A stretch of 52,246 nt of DNA from Desulfobacterales bacterium (GCA_021737275.1 JAIPEE010000027.1:1-52246), one strand, 5' to 3'. Positions 1 to 9,187 are shown, counted from the stretch's first letter. A program made the numbers and translations. The notes: generated by a model not told the origin, from the sequence alone.

Positions 1-103
1 TCAAACAGACATGCCGGATTAAAAAAATAGCGACATTCCCGAAATTGGTCGATACGATTAAATGTTATTTTAAAGAACAAAAACCAGATTTAAGCTGGAT
101 ATA

Positions 104-1186
104 TTGAATTGCTATCTGTACCCCCTGAATGAATACAAATTTTTTATATTGTTTGCAGTAGCTGCCTTGATTGCCGGCTTTTCTGCAAATACGATGGCCG
201 CCGATGCTGATGTTTTTGCTAGTATGAGATTTGTTACAGCCTGGGATAGTTATGACACTCCTGCAGTTGATGATAGTGATTTACGCTGGGGCCTTCAGGG
301 AAATTCACGTATCGGCGCAAACTTTTCTGCCGGTGATCTTTCAGGTAAATACGAAGTTGGACTCAGAGGCTCTAATGATTTAAGTGCAGCAAACGGTCTT
401 TATACCAGACAGCTTTATGGAGCCTGGAACTTTGGCTCCGGTGAACTTCTGATAGGCCAGACGTATACGCCTTTCTTTAAGCCTTATGGGAATGACTGTT
501 GTGATGATGATTTTGCACTTCTTTCCCACGGTGAAATGTATGACAGCCGTAATCCCATGATTCAAGTTAAAATTGATACATTTAAACTTGCTTTTATTAC
601 CCCAAGCACTAAAGCCCTTGATCCTGTTTTTGGTACCGTTAGTGGTGGATATGTTGGTAATGAAAACAATGACACAACTCTTCCTAAAATTGCGTTAAGC
701 TACAGCATTCCCCTTGATATGATTACACTTGACTTTTTTGGCGGTTACAACAAATACGAATATAATACGGAAGATGTTGACAGTTATGCTGCCGGTTTTG
801 GTATTATGACTAACTTTGATCCTGCTTATATTAATGCAAAAATCTGGACGGCAGAAAATGCCGCTAACTACGGCATGGCCATCGACACAAGCTATGGTTA
901 TTATAATTCAACAACAGACGAAGACAGTGAAACACTTGCCGGTCTTTTAGTTGCCGGTTTCCGTGCAACAGAAACGGTTAATCTGGAAGCAGGTGTCGGT
1001 TATCAGGAATCCGAGAGAGCAGCTAATGAAGAAGATCGTGTCATTATGTATTATGGACAGGCACGAATTGATATTGTAAAGAACTTCTTCATCGTTCCTG
1101 AAATTGCATACTTTGATTATGAAAATGATGTATTAGGTGATGCTGACAGAACTGTAGCTTTGATTAAATGGCAGATTGACCTGTAA
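104..1186 (+). CDS. Porin-like outer-membrane beta-barrel protein
   Basis: A 360-residue secreted protein. An N-terminal hydrophobic stretch (about residues 12-30, FFILFAVAALIAGFSA) followed by TMAAD looks like a Sec signal peptide with cleavage after the AA. The rest is rich in Gly, Asn, Tyr and Asp in alternating polar/aromatic strands (YGAWNFGSGELLIGQ, YGQARIDIVKNFFIVPEIAYF), the pattern of a trimeric-porin-type barrel. It has no ATG start: the frame opens at TTG 104, which has GGA five bases upstream, and CTG 125 is an alternative that would give a more typical start (NEYKFF). A strong terminator follows at 1217-1247. The likely role is passive uptake across the outer membrane; the substrate cannot be told. 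The family call rests on composition and strand pattern, not on a diagnostic motif. Confidence 0.7.
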   Translation: MNCYLYPLNEYKFFILFAVAALIAGFSANTMAADADVFASMRFVTAWDSYDTPAVDDSDLRWGLQGNSRIGANFSAGDLSGKYEVGLRGSNDLSAANGLYTRQLYGAWNFGSGELLIGQTYTPFFKPYGNDCCDDDFALLSHGEMYDSRNPMIQVKIDTFKLAFITPSTKALDPVFGTVSGGYVGNENNDTTLPKIALSYSIPLDMITLDFFGGYNKYEYNTEDVDSYAAGFGIMTNFDPAYINAKIWTAENAANYGMAIDTSYGYYNSTTDEDSETLAGLLVAGFRATETVNLEAGVGYQESERAANEEDRVIMYYGQARIDIVKNFFIVPEIAYFDYENDVLGDADRTVALIKWQIDL

Positions 1187-1216
1187 ACCGATCAGTCAAA
1201 TTCAGCTGATTATTTA

Positions 1217-1247
1217 AAAACCGGGAAGTTTTATTCCCGGTTTTTTT
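1217..1247. terminator. Intrinsic terminator after the porin gene
   Basis: Eleven-base perfect stem (AAAACCGGGAA / TTCCCGGTTTT) with a 6-base loop and a T run on the + strand. It also gives an A-rich/T-rich pair on the minus strand, so it can serve the convergent FG-GAP gene ending at 1254. Confidence 0.9.
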
Positions 1248-1253
1248 ATCAAC

Positions 1254-2945
1254 TTAAAGGTCATAAGAAACAATTGTACTTTTGGGTGTCGTTCCAATCA
1301 AATCACCCTCTTTAATAATCACTGTAGCAACAAGTTCGTCCTTGCCGTCATTATCAAAGTCAGCAACGACAAAATCACTCATGTTTCCTGAAATTTCCTG
1401 GGTTTCCCGGGACTCTTTAAGGCCCAGTCCATTCCAGTTTAAAAGAACAATTTTAGAATCAGTGAACCATCTGAACTGATCCAGAAGATTTTTTGCCATC
1501 TCCTTTTTCTTGACAACAACAACTTCGTTTTTGCCGTCTCCATCAATATCTATTATAAGGGTTCGCATAGGCAAATAAGTAATTCTTGTTTCTGTGCCTG
1601 ACTGATCAGTAAAATAACGTATACTGCTGCCATATCTTTCTGAACCTTTCCAATATTCACTTCCCTTTTCAGGATCAATCAGGTTGAGTTTACTGCTGCT
1701 ATCAAATGCAACGATGGTGTTCGTAATATCATTTCTAGCATCGCCCAGGGTTGCGCCAAGAAGATTAATCCTGTTTGATTTTATCAGTGATGAGGCTTCG
1801 TTATAATCATTACCTGACCATGTCAGTGTAACGAATTCAGATAAATATGGATCATCTCCCCTTTGTTTTTGCCCTAAAAGAATCAGGCTTTGATCAACTC
1901 CCCTGGCAACACGATAATACCAGGGTGTTTTATCACTAACCGTTTGTAATGAGTTACCATCATATTCAAGAATAAACGATGACATCCTGTTTCGTTGAGA
2001 ATTCAGGCAGGTTACAAATATTTCAGGAAATCCGTTTTGGTTTATATCAGCAACATCAATACCGACCGGCCGTTTATTTCTATTGATATCAAATTCAACG
2101 ACCTTGAAGAACTTTCCCTGTTCTCCTCTGAAAATATAAAGCATTTTATTAGTTAATACGACCGTTTCAATCTTGCCGTCTTTATCAATATCACCCGATG
2201 AAATACCGCAGAAGCGTTCATCAAAATCCCTGCTTTTCCAAAAATCACCTCCCAGAGCCTGTTCTTCTTCTATCTTTACAAATGAAGTGCCTGCGATGTC
2301 AGCTTTTGCCGGATCTGCTTCTTCAGCCACTATCACCGGGACAAAAGGAGATGTTACCGGTTCTTTTTCTATCGTCAATTTATCCGGATGTGCATAAGCA
2401 TCAGGTGCTGCTGTAGTCGCAACAACAGGTACGGCTACAGCTGATGCAACCGCTATGCCGCGCAAAAAAACTTTTTCGTTGATATCCGATGCGAATGTAT
2501 CAATTTTGGGGATTACATCAGCCATCCCTTTGGTCTGCTTATAAAAAGGCATTGTCGGCTTCTGAGCGGTCACATCGACCATTTTTGCATCCATACTGAC
2601 ACTGTCGCCAAAAACAGTTAAGCTGCCATATAAAACATAATCGGCAGCAACGGCAGTGCCCAGCTCACGGGCCTGGTTTTCATTATAGATAACCTTATGA
2701 GACTCCAACGCTTTAGAGATCTCATCTTCATCAACCACCGTCACTTTTTCATCCCAGGTTATACGCGAAGAAAGCATGTCAAAAATACCTTCCTGCAAGA
2801 ATGAAAGATCTTCAGCTGCATGAATTTCAAAAGGCACAATTGCAACCCTTATCGGTTCAGCACTTGCTGAAGCAATATTTAATATGAAAAAGGCTGTAAT
2901 AGTTACAGATAAAACAATAATTTTTATACGATGAAAAAAAGACAT
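1254..2945 (-). CDS. Secreted FG-GAP/VCBS-repeat protein with TolB/FlgO-like N-terminal domain
   Basis: A 563-residue exported protein. Residues 1-29 form a signal peptide ending ASASA-EP. Residues 31-165 (RVAIVPFEIHAAEDLSFLQ and following) resemble the TolB-N/FlgO-type alpha-beta domain found in envelope proteins that begin with a 'VAIVPF' strand. The C-terminal two thirds carry repeated calcium-type loops of the FG-GAP kind: DIDKDGKIETVV (about 250), DINQNGFPEIFV (about 296), DIDGDGKNEVVVV (about 464) and DFDNDGKDELVAT (about 528), which suggests an incomplete beta-propeller. It is a single gene, convergent with the porin. The function is not known; an envelope-associated or periplasmic role is inferred from the signal peptide and repeats. 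Confidence 0.75.
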   Translation of the reverse strand: MSFFHRIKIIVLSVTITAFFILNIASASAEPIRVAIVPFEIHAAEDLSFLQEGIFDMLSSRITWDEKVTVVDEDEISKALESHKVIYNENQARELGTAVAADYVLYGSLTVFGDSVSMDAKMVDVTAQKPTMPFYKQTKGMADVIPKIDTFASDINEKVFLRGIAVASAVAVPVVATTAAPDAYAHPDKLTIEKEPVTSPFVPVIVAEEADPAKADIAGTSFVKIEEEQALGGDFWKSRDFDERFCGISSGDIDKDGKIETVVLTNKMLYIFRGEQGKFFKVVEFDINRNKRPVGIDVADINQNGFPEIFVTCLNSQRNRMSSFILEYDGNSLQTVSDKTPWYYRVARGVDQSLILLGQKQRGDDPYLSEFVTLTWSGNDYNEASSLIKSNRINLLGATLGDARNDITNTIVAFDSSSKLNLIDPEKGSEYWKGSERYGSSIRYFTDQSGTETRITYLPMRTLIIDIDGDGKNEVVVVKKKEMAKNLLDQFRWFTDSKIVLLNWNGLGLKESRETQEISGNMSDFVVADFDNDGKDELVATVIIKEGDLIGTTPKSTIVSYDL

Positions 2946-3208
2946 GGCGTAAAAGATTTCTCCTTTTTAAAGGTTAAAAAAACAACGGCCTGGAGATAGT
3001 TAAAATACCGCTGCTTAAAATTTCTGAACTTTGAAAATTATAGGTTTCATCTCTTTGTGTCAATGGAAATGGTAACGCTTTTGAGAAAAAAAAAGACTCT
3101 CAGTTTATGTAGAGCCCGGTGAATCTTATGAAACCTGTAACACAGGTAATTGCAATCCTGTGGTTTTGTATTTTGGCATTAAAAATCCGATTAAGCAGCC
3201 GGAACCCG

Positions 3209-4111
3209 TTACAACTCTTCATTAGGTTCATTCTTTTTCAAAATGGCGATTATTTTTGAAACATAACGGTCTTCATTGCTTTTATGGAAACTACATCCGG
3301 CAGCCCCACGGTGACCGCCTCCTTCATACTGAGATAACAAAAGCCCTGCATTGACATTGCAGTTAACATTAAAAATACTATGCCCGACACTCAGCACTCT
3401 TTTTTCACTATCCTCATGGTGCTTTTGGAGTTTTATACTAACAACGGCATCAGGAAAAAGTGAATAGACAAGAAAGCGGTTACCCGAAGGCGAAATATCA
3501 TAGTCACGAAAGTCGGTAATGGAAACATGGCCGTCCATAACCGTGTGCTTTTTGAGCATTGTCTTATATTGTTTATTTTGCTCAACAACAAAGTTACATC
3601 TTTTCCGGACTTCAGAATCCAGCATAATCTCATGAATATTTTTTTCTCTTAAAAGTGCCACCAACCTGTTCCAGTAAGGCTCATCTTCACTTTTACGATT
3701 AAAGATAGACATAGACAGCAGAATATACGGGTAGTTTTCCGGATGTTTTACCTCATCCAATGTTAAATCAGCCGAATCAATTCTGTCCGTTTCCCGAACA
3801 AGTTCATCAAAATTTTTTTTAATCTGATCTCTGTAATATTTATATACAACTCTTGCTGCGGAAGGTGCGATAAAAAATGATCCTTTAAATTCTTTTTCTG
3901 TCCGGTTTGAAAAGTGATGATCAAACCACATGCTGCAGCGCTCATCAAAAGGAAGGTTAGCAACAATATCACCCTTCCGGATTTCAGCAGTGCCTTTTTG
4001 TATGGCACCCGGCTCAACCCATTCTATGGGGTCCTCAACATGAGCTTCACCTTCATAAATAAGTGCGGCGCAGACAATACCGTCAAAATCGGGTCTTGTT
4101 ACAATTCTCAT
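3209..4111 (-). CDS. DHH-family phosphoesterase
   Basis: A 300-residue cytoplasmic protein of the DHH/DHHA1 superfamily (NrnA-like oligoribonuclease/phosphatase or pyrophosphatase relatives). The first metal-binding motif is D8-x-D10 in RPDFDG, the signature DHH is D64-H65-H66 in WFDHHFSN, and the C-terminal DHHA1 glycine motif GGGHRGAAG lies near residue 270. These are the manganese and substrate ligands of the family. The length is close to that of single-domain NrnA proteins (about 310-340). It starts at ATG and stands alone between the FG-GAP gene and the aminotransferase. The natural substrate (nano-RNA, pAp, c-di-AMP product or another phosphodiester) cannot be told from the sequence. 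Confidence 0.85.
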   Translation of the reverse strand: MRIVTRPDFDGIVCAALIYEGEAHVEDPIEWVEPGAIQKGTAEIRKGDIVANLPFDERCSMWFDHHFSNRTEKEFKGSFFIAPSAARVVYKYYRDQIKKNFDELVRETDRIDSADLTLDEVKHPENYPYILLSMSIFNRKSEDEPYWNRLVALLREKNIHEIMLDSEVRKRCNFVVEQNKQYKTMLKKHTVMDGHVSITDFRDYDISPSGNRFLVYSLFPDAVVSIKLQKHHEDSEKRVLSVGHSIFNVNCNVNAGLLLSQYEGGGHRGAAGCSFHKSNEDRYVSKIIAILKKNEPNEEL

Positions 4112-4218
4112 TTTTTTGATCCATTTACGATAGATATTATTTTGCGATTACCTGATAAACTTTCTAATACATAACCTTAAATATCATCAACATACAAGTT
4201 TTTTGTACCGAAAATGCG

Positions 4219-4251
4219 AAAAAGGCGCCCCGCAATGGAGCGCCTTTTTTA
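4219..4251 (-). terminator. Terminator after the class III aminotransferase
   Basis: Ten-base stem AAAAAGGCGC / GCGCCTTTTT with an 11-base loop, 26 bases beyond the stop of the minus-strand aminotransferase gene. The T run is good in either direction. Confidence 0.8.
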
Positions 4252-4276
4252 AAATCAATACAATTAATGAAGAAAT

Positions 4277-5581
4277 TTATTTTCCGAGAACAGCCTTAAG
4301 TGAATCTTCAAATACATTAAGGGTAAAATCAGCATCTTCATCCGTATGTGCGGCACAGGTAAAGAAAGGTTCTCTTGAATCTGCATCCGGCATAACACCT
4401 CTTTGACGCATTTCAGAAATAATCTCTTCATACATGCCATGGTCACCCTCAGCCCAGTCTCTGAACTCAAGTACTTCATCTTTGTCAGTAAATACAATAC
4501 CCGGCATAGAATCAGGACCCTGAACGATTGCGGGTACACTCTGCTCTGCGAGAATCTTTTTGAAACCGTCTGCCAGTTTCTTTCCATGTGCATTTACTTT
4601 GTCAAGCGCACCGGCTTCAATGGCATCAATTGTGGCACAGGCAGCAGATGTAGCAACAACATTACCACAGTATGTACCGCCGTGAGAAATCTGCTGATAA
4701 GCTATCTCACCCATTATTTTAGTCGGTCCTGCAATAGCTGCAAGCGGGAAACCGTTTGCCATTGATTTGGCATAAGTTACGAGGTCACCCTTTACGCCAA
4801 AATATTCCTGGGCACCACCCTTGGCAATACGGAAACCGGTTTTAACCTCATCCATAATCATAACAATACCGTATTCATCACAGATTTTGCGGATGAATTC
4901 CAGGTAACCTTTTTTAGGCATGGTTGATGCCATGTTACCCATCAGCGGCTCAACTATAATACAGGCAATGTTACCGAAGTTATCTTTTACTTTTCTTTCA
5001 AGAATTTCTTCATCATTGTATGGAATTGAAATACAAAGATCGCTGATTCTGGAAGGTATGCCGGAACATTGCGGAACATTAACAGGATTTCTTCTGTATC
5101 CACAACCCGGTATCGGCGGCTGGCAGTTCCAGAGAGTGTAATCATGAAAGCCATGATAACAACCTTCGAACTTAAGCACGATATCACGACCGGTATAAGC
5201 GCGGGCCATACGAATGGCATGCATGGTCGCTTCTGTACCGGAGTTTGCAAAACGAACAAGGTCAACGCCTGTCATGGCTTTAATTTTTTCAGCACATTCA
5301 ATTTCATAAGGATGTGTCATGGCATACGCATTACCGATCTGCATGGCCTCGATTACCCTTTCATGTACATCCGGATCATTATGTCCCAGGATAACCGGTC
5401 CAAAGCCAAGACGATAATCCACATACTTTTTGTCATCCTGGTCATACAGATATCCGCCCTGGGCATTTTTTACTACGAGTGTAAAATCATCACCCCAATA
5501 ACGGAAGTTTGAATTTACACCCAGCGGAATCGCCTTTTTTGCTCTTAAAAACATTTCTCTGGTTTTCGGTCCACTTTCCAT
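4277..5581 (-). CDS. Class III PLP aminotransferase, HemL-like
   Basis: A 434-residue PLP enzyme of the class III aminotransferase / glutamate-1-semialdehyde aminomutase family. The Schiff-base lysine is K272 in YAKSMANGFPL, the PLP ring-nitrogen aspartate is D244 in MIMDEVKTGF, and the phosphate-binding region NSGTEATMHAIRMARAYTGR (113-132) is intact. The strong SD (GGAGGAG, 6 bases before ATG) supports the start. It lies downstream of mttB-mtbB on the same strand, separated by 248 bases that contain a hairpin, so it may be partly co-transcribed. It is probably not the housekeeping HemL, because the GSA-specific context (other hem genes) is missing. A role in amine or amino-acid handling linked to methylamine use is an inference from position only. 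Confidence 0.8.
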   Translation of the reverse strand: MESGPKTREMFLRAKKAIPLGVNSNFRYWGDDFTLVVKNAQGGYLYDQDDKKYVDYRLGFGPVILGHNDPDVHERVIEAMQIGNAYAMTHPYEIECAEKIKAMTGVDLVRFANSGTEATMHAIRMARAYTGRDIVLKFEGCYHGFHDYTLWNCQPPIPGCGYRRNPVNVPQCSGIPSRISDLCISIPYNDEEILERKVKDNFGNIACIIVEPLMGNMASTMPKKGYLEFIRKICDEYGIVMIMDEVKTGFRIAKGGAQEYFGVKGDLVTYAKSMANGFPLAAIAGPTKIMGEIAYQQISHGGTYCGNVVATSAACATIDAIEAGALDKVNAHGKKLADGFKKILAEQSVPAIVQGPDSMPGIVFTDKDEVLEFRDWAEGDHGMYEEIISEMRQRGVMPDADSREPFFTCAAHTDEDADFTLNVFEDSLKAVLGK

Positions 5582-5736
5582 TGGTCTCCTCCTTTAATGT
5601 CTTTATATTATCGGTCTTATGGTTACCCTGTCTCAAAACACTATCTTCTATTTTATATATAAATTACTAATATACATAAAGTGAACTTAATCAATCAAAA
5701 AAATTTGACTGATATTACAAATATCAAGTATCAGAA

Positions 5737-5775
5737 AATAACATACCCCACAAGTATTTTACGGGGTATGTTATT
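5737..5775 (-). terminator. Hairpin downstream of mtbB, possible terminator
   Basis: Perfect 13-base inverted repeat (AATAACATACCCC / GGGGTATGTTATT) with a 13-base loop, 54 bases past the mtbB stop. The following minus-strand sequence is only moderately T-rich (TTATTTTC), so it may terminate partially or protect the 3' end of the mttB-mtbB message. Confidence 0.6.
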
Positions 5776-5829
5776 AAGATTCTTAATATGTTTGAACTGA
5801 TTAAACATATTGTTTCACCGGTTAAAACA

Positions 5830-7215
5830 TTACATATTTACCATTCCTTTGAAACGGCTAACACAGTTTATATCAATATCAAGAAGGTCGGCAATTTTGA
5901 ATTTTGACTCCATACCTTTTGCATTATTCGGCAGTGGTGAAATCTGACCAAGACCCAGCTCCTGACGGACCTCCGTCATGATTACCGAATCAGTAAGATC
6001 CTGAACACCAATTTTGAGTTTTTCTGCTACATATGCTTTAGCTTCGTTGATTCTCATCTTCTTGGACATCATCATTCGAGCTACCAGATCTCCGGCACCT
6101 CTCATACCGCCCATTCCTGAAGCCTGAGCATGTGTAAGCGCCATACCCAGCGGATCACCTGAACCAACCTACAACCCGTCTAATTTACAAAGCTCAACCA
6201 TAGCGGTTGAGGCACGGGACGTAATGTCAACCGGTGGATGTTCATTCACCGTTACCGAACCAACGCCCATACCCATATTAACGTGGATCGGAATTGTTGC
6301 CACTTCACAACACTCTTTCATAAAGGTAATTGCGCGGGCAATATTCCAGGGGCTGGACATACTGGTGTTTGTATTACAAACAGGGCCGAATATGGAAACA
6401 CCTGCATCCTGAGCAAGCTTAACCTGCTGGTGTGGATAGAGACCTGCAAGGCGCCGGCCATTATATTCCATACTACCATGCATACCAAGGACAAACTCAC
6501 CGGCCATACCCATTTCAATACAGATATCCGGGTATTTGTCTCTCAGCTTCCTGGTCGCAATCAACCCGGCCTTGAAATCTGCATCGCCGGCAGCACCAAC
6601 TGTGTCAAGATTGATACCATCAGCACCGGACGCAATCATTGATTCTGCTGTAAAAAGAATATCCGTTACAGCATCTTCTACAGCCAGATCATATGATTCC
6701 ATTGCTTCGGTAATCTTGCCCATGGGCATCAACTCCGATGGATTAGGAAATGGACCGTCAGGGTGGCTGTAAAGACCAAGGTTCGGCATTGCACCATAAA
6801 ACAACGGCACATGTGTAACAAGAAGCGCCTGCTCTAAAATAGTCTGTTCATAAGCAACAATTGGTTTTAATGGTTTGTAGCTGTAATCAACATGACAAAG
6901 TTCAGCTGTATCAGCACCCATAAACTTTTCATACATTTGCAGAGATGCGATGCGCTCTTCAATCAATCCATGACGTCGGATTTTGAGTGTACCGGCATCA
7001 TAACTCATTACAACTTCATTACCCTGCTGCACACTTACAAAGCGATCCTGTCTTTTAAAGATATCAAAGAGATATTTCACCTCTTCATCATTAAGCGCAG
7101 GTATGCCGCCACGTTCTGAAGCATCTGTACTACCGTCTATAATGTCTTGCATGATTTCCGCTTCCGGAATCTCAACCGGCGAGCCATCACCCATGCGGGT
7201 TAATATCTTTCCCAT
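5830..7215 (-). CDS. mtbB: Dimethylamine methyltransferase MtbB, pyrrolysine protein (in-frame UAG at 6169-6171)
   Basis: MtbB moves a methyl group from dimethylamine to its cognate corrinoid protein MtbC. The frame runs 461 codons from ATG 7215 to TAA 5830, close to archaeal MtbB (about 467), with one TAG as codon 349. The amber sits in CKLDGL-[UAG]-VGSGDPLGMA, matching the conserved MtbB context LDGxOxGxGDPLGM where pyrrolysine binds the amine. The halves on both sides are clearly MtbB: RMGDG near the N-terminus, PLFYGAMPNLGLY, ASGADGINLDTVGAAGDAD, NMGMGVG before the amber, and ASGMGGMRGAGDLVARM after it. A good SD (GGAGGT) precedes ATG. It starts 21 bases after mttB stops, so the two are one transcript. 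Standard gene callers would split it into 348 + 104 residue pieces. The corrinoid partner and pyl genes are not in the window. Confidence 0.95.
6169..6171 (-). other. Sense amber codon (pyrrolysine) in mtbB
   Basis: TAG on the minus strand followed by GTT. The MtbB consensus around the pyrrolysine (LDG-O-xGxGDPLGM) reads straight through it. Confidence 0.94.
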
Positions 7216-7236
7216 ATGTACCTCCTTTATCAGAAA

Positions 7237-8706
7237 TTATTTAACGCCCAGTTCTTTTTCCGTTTGTTCAATAATGAAACGAATTTTCTCAGCAGCACCT
7301 TCAGGCAGCGGATCCGGTTTATGGTTAGCCAGAATATCCTTTGCAACTTCAAGTGAGCGCTGATAAATATCAGTTGAGCCGGACAACTCCCAGTCTTCTC
7401 TCATTGAACGGTCAATAAGTTTTGGAGCAGACTGTGATCTCATATGCTGAAAAGTTGTTTCATGACTAAGGAAATCACCCCACGGACCTACCTCCTTGAT
7501 AGCTTCCACGTTAAGGGTGTTGTCATTAACCGGAATACCTTTAACAGTAAATTTGATCATCTTTGCAAACTCATTGTCCATAACCAGCTGAGCATAATCA
7601 AATGTAACGCCGCTTTCTAACATACCGAGGCCATAAATAAGGTTGGCACCTGCCAACGCAGCCAGCAACCCGGTAAGTGTTTTTTCGTGGCCGGTCTGAG
7701 CATCAGAAACTTTGTTGTCACCCTATCCGCCGGCTACCCAACTGGGCAGCAAATAATATGTCGATAACTGTGCAACGCCTGCGCTGATCAGCGCACATTC
7801 AGGAGACCCGACCGATGCAGCCGCCATACGAAGATCCATTGCTGTTGTTGAGCTGCCATATATAACCGCTGCACCTTTTTTAGTCAACTGGCTGAGTACA
7901 ATGCCGGACAGAATTTCCGCATTATGAGAAACCAGCGTACCCGCCAGTGTTACCGGAGAAGAACCGCCAGCCATTGCCATGGAAAGAATATTACAGGCCA
8001 GATCTCTTTTTGCTGCTGTCATGATAATTTCACATGTATCATTGGCAAGCCTTAGCGGACTGACAGGACAGGTAATAAATGAGACAATGGGCTGCTGTTT
8101 TAACTTATCTTTACCCCCGACAATGACTTCAGCCATATCAGCAATTTTGTTCGCCAGAAAACCGCTGCCCGGGCCGAGAAAACAATGTTTTGATGTATTT
8201 GCAAAAAAAGCTTCTGCATTATGCAGAGAAACAACATCCTGCGGAACCTCATGTGCGCCGCAGGCTCTTTCATAAACATCGATTTCACTCATTGCATCAA
8301 CAAGACGGGCTGTATTTGCAACGTCTTTCTTGGTGGGCTCTCTCAATTCTCCCGTATCAGGATCCTTTATAACAATTCCTTCACCAAAATTGGTAAATCC
8401 GACACGATTTGTCTCAAGAACGATATCATTTTTTGGATTACGCCCGGCCAGAAGAACTTTTGACGGAGCAGACTGAATAGCTTCTTCAACCATAAAGGGT
8501 GGAATTTTGACAATTTTCTTTTCTTCATCGATGACGGCACCATTGTCAGCAAACAGCTGCAATGCCTCTGTGTCCTCTACGAAAACGCCTGTTTTCTGTA
8601 ACACCTCAAGTGTTGCCATGTGGATTTCCAAAAGTTCGTCATCGGTAAAGACACTAAATTTCAAACCACCATTCAGGTTTTTACCCGCATGAAGATTTCG
8701 TTTCAC
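7237..8706 (-). CDS. mttB: Trimethylamine methyltransferase MttB, pyrrolysine protein (in-frame UAG at 7723-7725)
   Basis: MttB transfers a methyl group from trimethylamine to the corrinoid protein MttC. The frame covers 489 codons (archaeal MttB about 495) with one TAG as codon 328, close to the known pyrrolysine position 334. The amber falls in SWVAGG-[UAG]-GDNKVSDAQTGHEKT, followed by LLAALAGANLIYGLGMLESG, a hallmark of the family. Upstream motifs include ATLEVLQKTGV near residue 30 and ITCPVSPLRL. The likely start is GTG 8706, seven bases after a strong SD (GGAGGTG); TTG 8709 is also open but too close to the SD. The stop is TAA. It is the first gene of the mttB-mtbB transcript, with an extended -10 promoter at 8804-8812. 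Many MttB homologues lack pyrrolysine (MtgB type); this one has it. Confidence 0.95.
7723..7725 (-). other. Sense amber codon (pyrrolysine) in mttB
   Basis: TAG on the minus strand between two parts of one MttB reading frame, followed by GGT. The residue after it is Gly, and MttB homology continues without a shift. Confidence 0.93.
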
Positions 8707-8803
8707 CAAAGCACCTCCTGTATCTGTATAAAGTTATTAAAAACTACTGAAATATGAATCAAAAGGCAAATGAAAACACCTGAAAATATCAAGCATCGAT
8801 ATT

Positions 8804-8812
8804 ATTATAGCA
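8804..8812 (-). promoter_or_regulatory. Extended -10 promoter for mttB-mtbB
   Basis: The minus strand carries TGCTATAAT, a perfect extended -10, about 98 bases upstream of the mttB start. No good -35 is seen 17 bases further up, which is usual for extended -10 promoters and fits activator dependence. Confidence 0.5.
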
Positions 8813-8963
8813 ATTATTGGGCCACATATTTATCATACTGTTTTTATTAATATTTTACTTATTAAAAATTGTAAAAACCGGTTAATAACACGAGATATGT
8901 AATATCGTGATTTATATCTGAATCGTTTTATGTTGTGATACAGAGCAATAGCGAGTTGGGAGG

Positions 8964-8972
8964 TGATATAAT
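8964..8972 (+). promoter_or_regulatory. Possible extended -10 promoter facing the orphan signal-peptide ORF
   Basis: TGATATAAT matches TGnTATAAT exactly. The same bases overlap an SD-like GGGAGGTGAT, so the two readings compete. A transcript from here would reach the ORF at 9125 after a leader of about 145 bases. Confidence 0.35.
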
Positions 8973-9124
8973 TATGTATCACTAATATTTGTCATTATTT
9001 ATCAATATATCAATATGTTCGTTATTTTAATGAACCTTTTTTGAATCAACCGTCTTTTTATGATATGAAACAATTTTAACAACTCGTTGCATTTTATTAA
9101 CTTTTAAAAAGATAAGGTGAGAAA

Positions 9125-9187
9125 ATGAAGAATAAACCCTTAACAGGATTGGCCACTGTGGTGGTAATGGTATGCATATTTTTGTAG
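9125..9187 (+). pseudogene. Orphan signal-peptide start of a PEP-CTERM-type gene
   Basis: A 20-codon ORF (starts MKNKPLTGLATVVVMVC, ends TAG) with a good SD (AAGGTGAG) 7 bases upstream. The sequence is a typical N-terminus of a PEP-CTERM exported protein: short Lys-rich start plus hydrophobic core, but it stops before any cleavage site. Reading the TAG as pyrrolysine gains one residue before TGA, so this is not a hidden pyrrolysine protein. It lies directly beside a PEP-CTERM gene on the other strand that lacks exactly this part, so it is best read as the broken front half of a rearranged gene. Confidence 0.5.

Larger units (their letters stand above)
8710..9124. other. Intergenic region between divergent mttB and the orphan signal-peptide ORF
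   Basis: 415 AT-rich bases without a convincing gene. It holds the mttB promoter (8804-8812), an imperfect palindrome (CACGAGATAT / ATATCGTG around 8888-8910) that could be a regulator site, and a + strand extended -10 (TGATATAAT) at 8964-8972. Confidence 0.6.

Noticed and set aside
3128..3259. + strand ORF of 43 codons beginning MKPVTQVIAILWFCILALK
   Set aside because: It has a short hydrophobic stretch and a weak SD (GGTGA), but overlaps the 3' end of the DHH gene, and its second half is only the antisense of that gene.
5737..5775. Hairpin near mtbB considered as a PYLIS-type element
   Set aside because: A PYLIS element would lie directly after the UAG within the coding region; this hairpin is beyond the normal stop, more than 390 bases away.
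8974..8985. Strong SD (GGGAGGTGAT) followed by ATG and a stop after three codons
   Set aside because: The same bases form a perfect extended -10 promoter (TGATATAAT), which is the simpler reading; a 3-codon peptide cannot be supported.
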